A stretch of 50,084 bases of DNA, taken from contig JACCRF010000056.1 of NCBI GenBank assembly GCA_013813715.1, forward strand, positions 1 through 50,084, in the 5' to 3' direction. The first letter of the stretch is position 1. Every line of letters begins with the position of its first letter. This DNA is from Gemmatimonadaceae bacterium. Lineage in GTDB: Bacteria; Gemmatimonadota; Gemmatimonadetes; Gemmatimonadales; Gemmatimonadaceae. The notes beneath the pieces were generated by a model. That model ran no database searches and was not told the DNA's origin. It saw only the letters and a list, made by a program, of their open reading frames with translations. Both the position numbers and the translations under genes were made by a program. Of this stretch, positions 17,098 to 25,792 are shown in pieces.

Positions 17098-17463
17098 ATG
17101 TCTCGGAACTACGAGGCGGTGTACATCTTCGACTCCACACTCGAAGACGCCGCAATCAATGAAAAGCTCGATCGTTTCCACGGCCTCCTCGGTAGCACCG
17201 AGCAGCCCGAAGTGAACCATTGGGGCCGCCGCCAGCTTGCCTATTCCATCGGACGGCGCGAGAACGGCTACTACATCGTCTCGCGCTTCGCTGCCGAGCC
17301 GGCCGCGCTGCCCGAGTACGAGCGCGCCCTCAAGCTGGATGACGGCGTCATTCGGTATCTGATAACACTCTATGAGCACGAAGTCGGCGCCCCGCCGATG
17401 AGCGAGGAAGAGCTCGCGGCGCAGGCCGCGCGGCGCGACGATGACGACGACGACGAGGATTAG
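17098..17463 (+). CDS. rpsF: 30S ribosomal protein S6
   Basis: 121 residues. The S6 fold opens with NYEAVYIFDSTLED, and WGRRQLAYSIGRRENGYYIVSRF is the core signature. The C-terminus is an acidic run (RRDDDDDDED), so the acidic tail that some bacteria add to S6 after translation is encoded here. I place the start at ATG 17098, 11 bases after AAGGAGG. The frame is open upstream to 16921, but those residues are not S6-like. Unlike in many bacteria, no ssb separates it from rpsR. Confidence 0.96.
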   Translation: MSRNYEAVYIFDSTLEDAAINEKLDRFHGLLGSTEQPEVNHWGRRQLAYSIGRRENGYYIVSRFAAEPAALPEYERALKLDDGVIRYLITLYEHEVGAPPMSEEELAAQAARRDDDDDDED

Positions 17464-17469
17464 TCACAT

Positions 17470-17691
17470 ATGAGAAGACCACAGAAAAGCTGCCCGTTCT
17501 GCGAGGGACGCGTACGCTGGGTTGACTACAAGGACGATCGCACGCTCGGCCGATTCGTCACCGATCAGGGCAAGATTCTGCCGAGCAGGCTGAGCGGCAC
17601 CTGTGCGCGTCACCAGCGCCAGCTGTCGACTGCTATCAAGCGCGCGCGCTACCTCGCAATTATCCCGTATCTCAAGGGACACACCGCGTAG
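17470..17691 (+). CDS. rpsR: 30S ribosomal protein S18, zinc-binding type
   Basis: 73 residues, starting six bases after rpsF. It has the zinc-ribbon set C8, C11, C45 and H48 (SCPFC and TCARH) and the conserved SGTCARHQRQLSTAIKRARYLAIIPY core. It pairs with S6 on the 30S platform. This C+ form needs zinc, as does L31 in this window. Confidence 0.97.
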   Translation: MRRPQKSCPFCEGRVRWVDYKDDRTLGRFVTDQGKILPSRLSGTCARHQRQLSTAIKRARYLAIIPYLKGHTA

Positions 17692-17692
17692 C

Positions 17693-18712
17693 ATGGCTGA
17701 TACCGCCGCACCAGCTCCGGTCAGGGGATCGTGGCGGCGGCTCGCCATCGGACTCTTCGCGTTCATTCTTGCGTGGCAGGTGCCGCACCTTCGGGCGATC
17801 CTCCCGATAGAGCAGACAGCGATGCTGCTGGTGCCGATCGTCGCCGTGTGCGCGGTACTCGCGTGGCGGCAGGGCGGGCGGGTGTGGATCGCGGTTGCCG
17901 GCATCGCACTTTCGGCCCTCCTCCTGTCACAGTCGGTTGGGCCGCCGGACAGTCCTTACGGATGGCTGGCGCGGGGGTGGACAATGCTTCTCGCGGCGAG
18001 TTTCGGCCTCGTCTGCCTCTTCGCGCCGGCAGAAGCCTTCTTTCCGAGAGCGCTGTCAGCGCTGGCGGTCGCGATGGCGCTCGGGTTCGCCCTGCTGCTT
18101 GTCACACCCGGCGGAGCGGTGAGGGTCGGAAACATGGTGGCCTCGGAGCTCAACCGGAGAAACGACGAGTCGCTCGCGAGGAACAGGGATGCTCGCAACC
18201 AGCCCAGCGTCAAGGAGGCGTTCGAAAGCTCACCGCGGCTGCGCTGGCTCTCGGAGGAAACGGAGCGTCAGATCGCCGGCATTCCGAAATGGTCGTCAGT
18301 GCTCGTACCGGCACTGCTCGCGATCGAGTCGTTGATCGCGATGGCGCTGGCCTGGTCATTATTCCAGCGCGTCTCACCGGTGCAGATCGGCCCTCCCCTC
18401 GGCTCATTTCGCGAGTTCAGGTTCAACGACCAGCTCGTGTGGGGTGTCGCCGTGGGCGCGTCAATCTACCTGCTGCCGGCATTCTCCGAGGGCCGCAACG
18501 CAGGGCTCAATATCCTCGTGTTCTTCGGAGCGCTGTATGCGCTTCGTGGCGCGGGAATAATGACGTGGATGACCCGCGGCAGGACGATGACGGCGATAGT
18601 CGTATTAATGATTCTTATTGCTCCTCCACTCGTCGCCGCGCTCGCCTTCGGGCTGGGACTGGGCGACACATGGCTCGACTGGCGCACGCGCATGCCCGCC
18701 AGACAGGCCTAA
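17693..18712 (+). CDS. DUF2232 multipass membrane protein
   Basis: 339 residues with seven or eight hydrophobic segments (about 18-38, 42-58, 62-80, 92-112, 116-140, 205-225, 250-275, 295-320) and a charged loop at 145-200. The membrane pattern and the place between rpsR and rplI match the YybS/DUF2232 family, found at the same site in Firmicutes and others, whose function is unknown. Some family members may be S-component-like transport proteins. The start is ATG 17693, one base after the rpsR stop; the frame is open earlier only because it runs through rpsR. Confidence 0.8.
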   Translation: MADTAAPAPVRGSWRRLAIGLFAFILAWQVPHLRAILPIEQTAMLLVPIVAVCAVLAWRQGGRVWIAVAGIALSALLLSQSVGPPDSPYGWLARGWTMLLAASFGLVCLFAPAEAFFPRALSALAVAMALGFALLLVTPGGAVRVGNMVASELNRRNDESLARNRDARNQPSVKEAFESSPRLRWLSEETERQIAGIPKWSSVLVPALLAIESLIAMALAWSLFQRVSPVQIGPPLGSFREFRFNDQLVWGVAVGASIYLLPAFSEGRNAGLNILVFFGALYALRGAGIMTWMTRGRTMTAIVVLMILIAPPLVAALAFGLGLGDTWLDWRTRMPARQA

Positions 18713-18779
18713 CCCAACCGGATCTCATCGTGGCGGCCCGGAACGGTGTCGCGATTTCACACTCAACGGGAACAGTTCC

Positions 18780-19223
18780 ATGGAAGTCATTCTTCGACAG
18801 GCGGTAGAGAAGCTCGGCCACCCCGGCGACATCGTGAAGGTATCCCCGGGATACGCGCGCAACTTTCTGCTTCCCCGCGGCTTCGCCTATGAGGCGACGC
18901 CGGGCAACAAGAAGCGCATCGAGCAGGAGCGCCAGCGGCTCGATGCGGCAGAAGAATCGCGCCGCACCGCGGCTCAGGAATATGCCGGCAAGCTCGAGCA
19001 GGTTTCGCTCACCTTCTCCGCGCGTGTCGGCGAGGAGGGAAAGCTGTTCGGCTCGGTGACCTCTGCCGATATCGCGCAGCAGCTGGCCGAGCAGGGCCAT
19101 ACGGTCGAGAAGCGTCAGATAGACCTGAAGGAGCCGATCAAGGCCCTCGGCGTTTACCGCGTCCCGATCCGTCTCCACGCCGACGTCCACCCGGAAATCA
19201 AGGTCTGGGTCATCAAGCAGTAA
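18780..19223 (+). CDS. rplI: 50S ribosomal protein L9
   Basis: 147 residues. The N-terminal domain has MEVILRQAVEKLG..GDIVKVSPGYARNFLLPRG, then the long connecting helix (about 45-80, Lys/Arg/Glu-rich), then the C-terminal domain with GKLFGSVTSADIAQQL. Size and motifs are typical. It is 67 bp after the DUF2232 gene and closes the rpsF operon. I place the start at ATG 18780. Confidence 0.97.
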   Translation: MEVILRQAVEKLGHPGDIVKVSPGYARNFLLPRGFAYEATPGNKKRIEQERQRLDAAEESRRTAAQEYAGKLEQVSLTFSARVGEEGKLFGSVTSADIAQQLAEQGHTVEKRQIDLKEPIKALGVYRVPIRLHADVHPEIKVWVIKQ

Positions 19224-19356
19224 GCGCGCTCAGGGCAGGAATTTCCCCCGTTCCTTGTTGCGAATTCGGCTGGGGCCTTTCCGGTCGTGGCGTGGCGTGC
19301 CATATGCTGATACATCCGGCTAACGGAACTTTTCGCACCACCGTATGATATTGTAG

Positions 19357-19377
19357 ACGGCGCCCGGATGGCGCCGT
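19357..19377 (+). other. GC-rich hairpin in the rsfS leader
   Basis: ACGGCGCC-CGGAT-GGCGCCGT is a perfect 8-bp stem with a 5-base loop. No T tract follows, so it is a poor intrinsic terminator for rplI. It lies 24 bases before the rsfS start and 7 bases before AGGAG is approached, and could be a leader or attenuator structure. Confidence 0.45.
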
Positions 19378-19401
19378 GGTTCATCATTTCATAGGAGCCG
19401 A

Positions 19402-19776
19402 ATGGCGACCTCCCTCTCCCCCGTAACACCGGCGCGCGAACCAGCGTCAGCAGCACTTCGCGCGGCGTCTCTGTGCCAGGACATGAAAGCAAATGACGTC
19501 GTTCTCCTCGACCTGAAGGGCGTCACAGACATGACAGACTTCTTCGTCATTGCCAGCGGAACTTCCGACACGCATGTAAGGTCCGTCGGTGAGCACGTGA
19601 TCGCCGAGCTGAAGAAACTCGGAGTAAGGGTTCATCATGTGGAGGGTGTTCAACAAGGGAGATGGGTGCTGCTCGATTTCGTGGACTTTGTCGTCCACAT
19701 ATTTCACCCGACGCTCCGCTCGTTCTACCAACTCGAGCGACTCTGGAGCGACGCCGAAGTAGTGCCAACCGAATAG
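19402..19776 (+). CDS. rsfS: Ribosomal silencing factor RsfS (Iojap/YbeB)
   Basis: 124 residues. RsfS binds L14 and blocks joining of the ribosomal subunits in starvation. The core DVVLLDLKGVTDMTDFFVIASGTSDTHVRSV (split here as motif positions 32-62), the GRWVLLDFVDFVVHIF segment and FYQLERLW are diagnostic. AGGAG stands four bases before the ATG at 19402. It leads the run that continues with the protease-propeller fusion 13 bp downstream. Confidence 0.95.
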   Translation: MATSLSPVTPAREPASAALRAASLCQDMKANDVVLLDLKGVTDMTDFFVIASGTSDTHVRSVGEHVIAELKKLGVRVHHVEGVQQGRWVLLDFVDFVVHIFHPTLRSFYQLERLWSDAEVVPTE

Positions 19777-19789
19777 CGGAGCTGCGAAA

Positions 19790-22700
19790 ATGAAAGCGGT
19801 GCGCGCGTTGACCATTGCGCTGGCGCTTGTGTGCGCCACGGGTCTCGAGGGACAGCAGTACTTCGGCCAGAACCAGGTTCAGTACAAGCACTTCAAGTGG
19901 CGCGTCCTGGAAACCGAGCATTTCCTCGTGCATTACTACCCGGAAGAACGGGAGGCAATCGTGCCTGCCGCCCGGATGGCCGAACGGTCCTATGCGCGCC
20001 TGTCGCGTATTCTGGGCCACCAGTTCCGTGAGAAGAAGCCGATAATTCTCTTCTCCTCGCGCGCCGATTTCGGCCAGAACAACGTCACCGGTGATCTTGG
20101 TGAGGGTGTGGGCGGAGTCACCGAATCGGGCCGCCACCGTCTCATCATGCCGTTCACCGGCGACCTCGGAAGCTTCGAGCAGGTCCTCGCCCACGAAATG
20201 GTGCACGAGTTCCAGTACGACGTTTTCCAGCGCGGTCGCGCGGGCGCGAATCAGCAGAACCTCGAGCGCATCAACCCGCCCCTGTGGTTCATGGAAGGCA
20301 TGGCGGAATACCTGTCTACCGGGCCGACACACCCGCTTACCGCGGGATGGCTGCGGGACGCTGCCGTCACCGGCAACATCCCGTCAATCGAACAGATGAC
20401 GAAGCGGCCGGACAAGTACTTCCCGTATCGCTACGGCGAGTCACTCTGGCAATACGTCGGCGAGCGGTGGGGCGACGCGGCAATTGGCGAAATCCTGCGG
20501 AATTCATCCGCGGTTGGCGTCGAGCGCGCTTTCCAGCGCGAGTTGGGAATGACGCTCGAGGATCTGAGCAGTGCGTGGCGCGAAGCGGTGCAGTCACAGT
20601 ACCTGCCCGCTGCCGCCAACTACCAGCGTCCCCGCTCGTTCGCGGAGCCGCTTCTCACCAGGAAACGCTCGGGAGGCGAGATCTTTCTTGCTCCGGTTTT
20701 GTCGAGCGACGGCAATTACATCGCTTTTCTCTCGAACGGAAACCAGAAGCGCGGCGAGCTGTTCATCGACCTCTGGCTCGGCAACGCGCGAACGGGGGAA
20801 CGGATCAAGCGACTCGTGAAGAGCACGCTCGATCCCAATTTCGAGGAGCTGCGGCTTCTCTACTCGCAGAGCGCGTTCTCCAACGACGGCAAGACGCTGG
20901 CCTTCACCGCGCAGCGTGAAGGAAAGGATGTGCTTTACCTTCTGGACCTCGCGAGCCGCGACGTGAAGAAACGGCTCGACCTGCCGCTCGACGCTGTGAC
21001 CGCTCCGTCGTTCTCGCCCGACGACCGCCGCATCGTCTTCAGCGGGACAAAGGGAGGCGTAACCGACCTCTACATCGTCGACGCCGACGGCAGGAATCTC
21101 AGGCAGCTCACCGAGGATCTGTACGGCGACCTCCAGCCGAGCTGGTCGCCCGACGGGCGGCGAATCGCCTTCGCGACCGATCGCGGACCGCAGACCGACC
21201 TGGCCCGCCTCAAGATCGGCAAATGGCAGATCGCGCTCATCGACCCCGAGACCCGCGCAATCGAGCTCGTTCCGAATCAATCGGGACACAACCTCAATCC
21301 GTCGTGGTCGCCGGACGGATCGTCGGTGGCGTTCATCTCTGACAGGACGGGCGTTGCGAACGTGTTCCTCTTCGATCTCAGCGACCGGCAGCACTACCAG
21401 CTCACGAACGTCCTCGGCGGCGTTACGGCGATTACTGAATACAGCCCGGCGCTGACGTGGGCGCGCGGCGCTGATCGGATGGCGTTCACTTACTATGAGA
21501 ACGGCGATTACACCGTGTGGGCGTTGAACAATCCGCGGTCACTCAAGACCGTCGCGTATCAGCCGCGGCCGGCCGCCTCGACGGGGCTCGTGGTCAATGT
21601 CCCGCTGCTTCTTCCCAGGGCGGTCGTTGCGCGCACGCCTGCCGACTCGGCGCGAATTGCAGCCGACGCAATCAACAACGCATCAACCTACAGGGCACCG
21701 AGCGGGTCGCGGCCGTCCGCCGAGCTGTCGACCAACGAGGCAACGGTGAACGAGGGCGCCGGGACGACGGTGGCCGTGCTGAACGCGAACCCTGATTTCG
21801 CACTGCCCGACACCACGCGGTTCCGCGATTACGCCTACAACGTCGGATTCAAGCCGGACTATATCGCTCAACCTGAAGTCGGATATGGAACCGGCAACCA
21901 GTATGGTCTGAGCGGATTCAACGGCGGAACGACAATCGTCCTCAGTGACCTGATCGGAAATCACCAGATCGCGCTTTCCGCGTCCGTTTACGGTCAGCTT
22001 CGCGACGCAAGTCTGTTCGCCGCCTACTCGAACCTCAGCCGGCGCTGGCAGTACACTGCGGGCGGGTATCAGCAACCCGTGTTTCTTCCGCAGGAGGGCG
22101 GCACCTTTCAGCGGCTTGAAGATCGTGACCGCTACAGATCGCTTTACGTGAGGTACGTGCTCCGCAACATGTTCCTGACGGGGCAGTATCCGCTGAACCG
22201 CTTTACGCGGATCGAAGGCGGCCTCCAGTTCAACAACATTGGCCGCTCGGTTATCTCGCTGACCCAGGACTGCTTCTTCAACGGATGCACCGGGCTCGAG
22301 ATCGACGACGTGTCATCGGCACCGTCGTTCAATTTCCTGTCACCGTCGGTGGCGCTCGTGTCGGACAATTCTCTTTTCGGCATCACCGGGCCGGTGCTGG
22401 GCCGCCGTTACCGGTTCCAGATCACGCCGTCGGTGGGCAACCTGAGATGGGTCGAGTATCTCGCGGACTACCGGCGCTACGATGCTATCGTCTTCAACAC
22501 GCTCACGGTCGCCACGAGGATTCTCGGCAGCGCGTCCGTCGGGCGCGACGAGTCGGAGTTCCCGAAGTACATCGGGCGGCCGGAGTACGTCCGCGGGTAC
22601 GACGGCGCGAATCTCAGCGGTTACGAGTGCACGGCGTTCCTGGGCGGCGGCGGATCCAACTGCAACACGGTGCAGCTCGTCGGAAGCCGCGTCGCGGTGG

Positions 22701-23008
22701 CAAACCTGGAGCTCCGGTTCCCGCTCATCAGGCGGTTCGATCTGGGATCGCTCCCGGTTGGGCTGCCTCCGGTCGAGGGATTGCTCTTCTACGACGCGGG
22801 GATGGCGTGGAACGCTGGCCAGACGGTATCGCTGACCAAGCCTGAGAATTACGATTTCACGCTCCAGCGTTATCCGTTCCGCAGCTACGGACTCGGACTT
22901 CGCGTGAATCTGTTCAACCTCGCGATTCTCCGATGGGACTACGCGAAGCCTCTCGATCAGCCCGGACGCAAAGCGAACTGGACATTCTCACTGGGACCGA
23001 GTTTCTAG
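19790..23008 (+). CDS. Fusion of secreted zinc metalloprotease, TolB-like beta-propeller and Omp85-like outer-membrane barrel
   Basis: 1072 residues. A signal peptide (1-20) precedes a gluzincin-type peptidase domain (about 30-280) with zinc motif H135-E-M-V-H139 and a second motif EGMAEY (E169, E173). At about 285-590 there are repeated PD40/TolB-like blades (SFSPDDRRIVFSG, SWSPDGRRIAFAT, SWSPDGSSVAFIS). Residues about 660-1072 look like a surface-antigen/Omp85-type barrel: NRFTRIEGGLQFNNIG, EYVRGYDG, NLELRFPLIRRF, and a C-terminal Phe. I infer it sits in the outer membrane with the protease and propeller on one face. The substrate is unknown. SPOR genes follow immediately. Confidence 0.85.
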   Translation: MKAVRALTIALALVCATGLEGQQYFGQNQVQYKHFKWRVLETEHFLVHYYPEEREAIVPAARMAERSYARLSRILGHQFREKKPIILFSSRADFGQNNVTGDLGEGVGGVTESGRHRLIMPFTGDLGSFEQVLAHEMVHEFQYDVFQRGRAGANQQNLERINPPLWFMEGMAEYLSTGPTHPLTAGWLRDAAVTGNIPSIEQMTKRPDKYFPYRYGESLWQYVGERWGDAAIGEILRNSSAVGVERAFQRELGMTLEDLSSAWREAVQSQYLPAAANYQRPRSFAEPLLTRKRSGGEIFLAPVLSSDGNYIAFLSNGNQKRGELFIDLWLGNARTGERIKRLVKSTLDPNFEELRLLYSQSAFSNDGKTLAFTAQREGKDVLYLLDLASRDVKKRLDLPLDAVTAPSFSPDDRRIVFSGTKGGVTDLYIVDADGRNLRQLTEDLYGDLQPSWSPDGRRIAFATDRGPQTDLARLKIGKWQIALIDPETRAIELVPNQSGHNLNPSWSPDGSSVAFISDRTGVANVFLFDLSDRQHYQLTNVLGGVTAITEYSPALTWARGADRMAFTYYENGDYTVWALNNPRSLKTVAYQPRPAASTGLVVNVPLLLPRAVVARTPADSARIAADAINNASTYRAPSGSRPSAELSTNEATVNEGAGTTVAVLNANPDFALPDTTRFRDYAYNVGFKPDYIAQPEVGYGTGNQYGLSGFNGGTTIVLSDLIGNHQIALSASVYGQLRDASLFAAYSNLSRRWQYTAGGYQQPVFLPQEGGTFQRLEDRDRYRSLYVRYVLRNMFLTGQYPLNRFTRIEGGLQFNNIGRSVISLTQDCFFNGCTGLEIDDVSSAPSFNFLSPSVALVSDNSLFGITGPVLGRRYRFQITPSVGNLRWVEYLADYRRYDAIVFNTLTVATRILGSASVGRDESEFPKYIGRPEYVRGYDGANLSGYECTAFLGGGGSNCNTVQLVGSRVAVANLELRFPLIRRFDLGSLPVGLPPVEGLLFYDAGMAWNAGQTVSLTKPENYDFTLQRYPFRSYGLGLRVNLFNLAILRWDYAKPLDQPGRKANWTFSLGPSF

Positions 23009-23012
23009 ACCT

Positions 23013-24500
23013 TTGCGCCGCCTGCTAGCGCTGGCGCTTGCCGCAGTCGCGTGTAGTAGCGACCGGCAGGCGCCATCGACTGCGTCCGCGTCTTCCGCAC
23101 CACGTGGTCCCGATCAGATCGTCCTCCGCATTGCCCGAGCAGGGGGGACTGCGCGCGCCTACGTGTATCCGCGTCTGGATTCCGTCGTCTGGGCTGCGGC
23201 CGGTGCACCTCCGGTGTCACGGATGCTCGGATTCGATCCGGATTTCGGGCTTCTGGCCCTCGTGGATGACAAGGATCAGCCGCGCCGAATCGACCTGCGG
23301 CTCACCGAAGTGCGGCTGGCGTCGCGCGCGGTGCTCACGTCGATCGCATCGGCCGACGGTAACGAGATCTACGGGGTGACCGTCGAAGGAGACGTCAAGC
23401 GACTCACCCCCGCCGGCGATTGGAGCTTCGACCCGCCCTTCCCTGCTCGATGGGTTTTCCCGCAGCCCAACGGGTTCTTGGTCATTGCTGGAATGCGCCG
23501 TTCTCAAATGCAATTGTGGCGTATCCGGCCGACTGACGACGAGATTCTCGACAGCGCGGCTCTCCCCCCCGTCACACGCGGACTACGCGCGCAGCTCGGC
23601 GACCGCTTGTATTTTGTGGTTGACAGCGGGCTCGTCGGCGTAAGAACGGGCGACCTGTCGCCGCTGAAGAGCGTACGGTTCGACGAGCCCGTCGTGGCGA
23701 TGGTTCCGACCCCGAGCGGCGATCGGCTTTACGTTGCTCTGCGCGGTTCAACCCGTGTTTCGGTCGTTGACCGTTATTCCGAGGTGATCGCCGGTGCAGT
23801 CGCGCTTCCTGGTCCAGTATCCGAGCTGCGCATGGACCCGCTCGGGCAGGCGATTCTTGCGCGACCCGCCCGCGTCACGGATTCGGCATGGGTCATCAGG
23901 GTGGGCGGTGACCGGGTGGCTGGGACAATCGAGACGTCCTGGCGTAACGATCTGCCGGCGTTTGCTCCCGGCCCCACGATCGCGACAGCCCGTGGCAATG
24001 ACGTCGTCTTCCTCGACACCCGAACTCTCCAGGATGTTCGCACGGTATCTGGCGGCGCGAAGGATTTCTGGTATTTCTTCTCCTGGAATGGATTTCGCCC
24101 TCGCTCCGCTGGGCTGGACCAGCCGGTTACCTTCGAGTCTCGTGACAGCGTCATGCCGCCCGATTCGGCGCTGATCGTCGCCGACAGCGTCCGGCTGCCT
24201 GCTCCTCCAATGCGGGACACGTCGCCGACGATGATCCAGCCGCCCGCGTCCTATCCTCCTTCGCCTCCACGGCCGGCAGGTTTCCTGGTGTCATTCGCGG
24301 CAGTGCTCACTCAGCAGAAGGCGCACGAGTTGACGGCGGGGATAGCCGTCAACGGCGTTCGCCCCAGAGTCGTCCCGACGCAGTCCGGATCGACGACCAT
24401 CTATCGCGTCGTGCTCGGCCCCTATGGCACCCGCGAGGAAGCAGAGCGAATCGGGCGTGATTCACGGCGCGCGTACTGGGTGTACGAGGCACCTCGATGA
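23013..24500 (+). CDS. Lipoprotein with C-terminal SPOR domain
   Basis: 495 residues, starting at TTG 23013, four bases after the previous stop. A short signal with lipobox AAVAC (Cys about 14) is followed by a beta-rich region (30-370) that may be a propeller, since it has repeating VVAMVPTPSGDRLYVALRG-like strands. A Pro-rich linker (400-420) leads to a SPOR domain (about 422-495) with FLVSFAAVL, YRVVLGPYGTREEAERI. SPOR domains bind denuded peptidoglycan at the division site. The stop overlaps the next start by ATGA. Confidence 0.82.
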   Translation: MRRLLALALAAVACSSDRQAPSTASASSAPRGPDQIVLRIARAGGTARAYVYPRLDSVVWAAAGAPPVSRMLGFDPDFGLLALVDDKDQPRRIDLRLTEVRLASRAVLTSIASADGNEIYGVTVEGDVKRLTPAGDWSFDPPFPARWVFPQPNGFLVIAGMRRSQMQLWRIRPTDDEILDSAALPPVTRGLRAQLGDRLYFVVDSGLVGVRTGDLSPLKSVRFDEPVVAMVPTPSGDRLYVALRGSTRVSVVDRYSEVIAGAVALPGPVSELRMDPLGQAILARPARVTDSAWVIRVGGDRVAGTIETSWRNDLPAFAPGPTIATARGNDVVFLDTRTLQDVRTVSGGAKDFWYFFSWNGFRPRSAGLDQPVTFESRDSVMPPDSALIVADSVRLPAPPMRDTSPTMIQPPASYPPSPPRPAGFLVSFAAVLTQQKAHELTAGIAVNGVRPRVVPTQSGSTTIYRVVLGPYGTREEAERIGRDSRRAYWVYEAPR

Positions 24501-25792
24501 CCTCTCCGCCGATCCGGGCGCCGGGAGGCGTATATGAAGGCGCTGGACGCCAGGTCGCCGTCGCCGTGCGCGGCTGCTCGGCGATCGTGGTTGCATCCGA
24601 CGATCCGCGCAGCGCGGCGCATGTCGCGCTTGGAATCGGGCTCGCGGAGAGCGCCCACCGCATCGTGATGATCGCCGACCTGGCCGGAGAAATCGGACCG
24701 CTGCAGACGCTGATCACCGATGACGATTCGCACGGCGTATTCGACAGCTTCGAGTTCGGCACTTCGTTCGGGAAGCTGGCGCGCGAGGTGGTCGGCGCAA
24801 GCAATCTCTTCATCATGCCGAGCGGTACTGAATCGGCAGCCACTGAGCAGATAATCGGAAGTCCGCGGTGGAAACACATCGCAGCCGAGTTCGCCGAGTC
24901 GGACGAGATGCTGATACTGGTCGCGAGCGCGGTGGCGCCGGGCATCGCCCGCCTGGTTGGGAACGTGGATGGAGTCGTGCTCGTCGGGCCGCAGCGGCTC
25001 GCGCTCTCGCCCGATTCCCGTATCCTCGCGAGAGTGCCGCACCCCGTTGTCGTGCCGCCGCCGAGGCTCAGTAGGGCACCCCAGTGGAAATCGCAAGACT
25101 TTTCGCGCATCGGCCTCGCTGCAATCGGATTGCTGGCGGCTGGCATTGCTGGCGGCGCCTTGTTCGGCGGACGGGACGAAGAGTCCACCACGCGTGAGAA
25201 TGAACGGCCGCGAGCTGTTGTCGCCGATTCGGCCGCCGCCGATTCAGCGGCGACTGTGCGGGTAACGCAGGTTTTGCCGGTCAACCCGCATGATTCTGCC
25301 GGAGCGACTGCGTATTCGGTTGAGATTCTCAACGCGAATACAGCGGAGGGTGCTAACTTTGAGCTCGAGCGGCATCGAGCGGCGATGCCGGCGGCGACGA
25401 TCTCGCAGGTACCTATCGGGGATACCGAAGTTACCTGGTACAAGGTCTACGCGGGTGCGTATGACGACAGCCTGCGGGCGGAGGCACTGCTCCGGTTGCT
25501 CCGCCGGCGCCGAATCGTTCCGGATTCCGAGGGGCAGGTGGTGCGAGCCCCGCTGGCATTGCTGGTAGATAGCGTTCCATCGCAGGGAGGCGCTGCCGCG
25601 AAGGCGCGTGAGATGGTGCAGGGTTATGTCGCTCGCGGGCTGCCGGTGTATGCGCTTCTTCAGCGCGACGGAGGCGCGCGGCTCTACGCAGGCGCTTTCA
25701 ATAGTCCTGAGCAGGCGTCACTCGCTGCTACGGCACTTCGGGTTGCTGGCGTGACGCCGGTACTCGCATATAGAACAGGGAGAATTCCGTAG
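24497..25792 (+). CDS. Membrane-anchored protein with ATPase-like N-terminus and SPOR repeats
   Basis: 431 residues. The cytoplasmic N-terminal part (about 20-180) resembles the CpsD/MinD-like Rossmann ATPase fold (VIMIADLAGEIGPLQTL, MLILVASAVAPGIARLVGNVDGVVLV) but has no visible Walker A, so ATP use is doubtful. One membrane segment lies at about 205-225. Two SPOR-like repeats follow (about 270-345 with WYKVYAGAYDDSLRAEALL, 350-431 with ARLYAGAFNSPEQASLAA). Their periplasmic placement is inferred. It overlaps both neighbours, so it is translated with the SPOR lipoprotein and smc. Confidence 0.72.
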   Translation: MTSPPIRAPGGVYEGAGRQVAVAVRGCSAIVVASDDPRSAAHVALGIGLAESAHRIVMIADLAGEIGPLQTLITDDDSHGVFDSFEFGTSFGKLAREVVGASNLFIMPSGTESAATEQIIGSPRWKHIAAEFAESDEMLILVASAVAPGIARLVGNVDGVVLVGPQRLALSPDSRILARVPHPVVVPPPRLSRAPQWKSQDFSRIGLAAIGLLAAGIAGGALFGGRDEESTTRENERPRAVVADSAAADSAATVRVTQVLPVNPHDSAGATAYSVEILNANTAEGANFELERHRAAMPAATISQVPIGDTEVTWYKVYAGAYDDSLRAEALLRLLRRRRIVPDSEGQVVRAPLALLVDSVPSQGGAAAKAREMVQGYVARGLPVYALLQRDGGARLYAGAFNSPEQASLAATALRVAGVTPVLAYRTGRIP

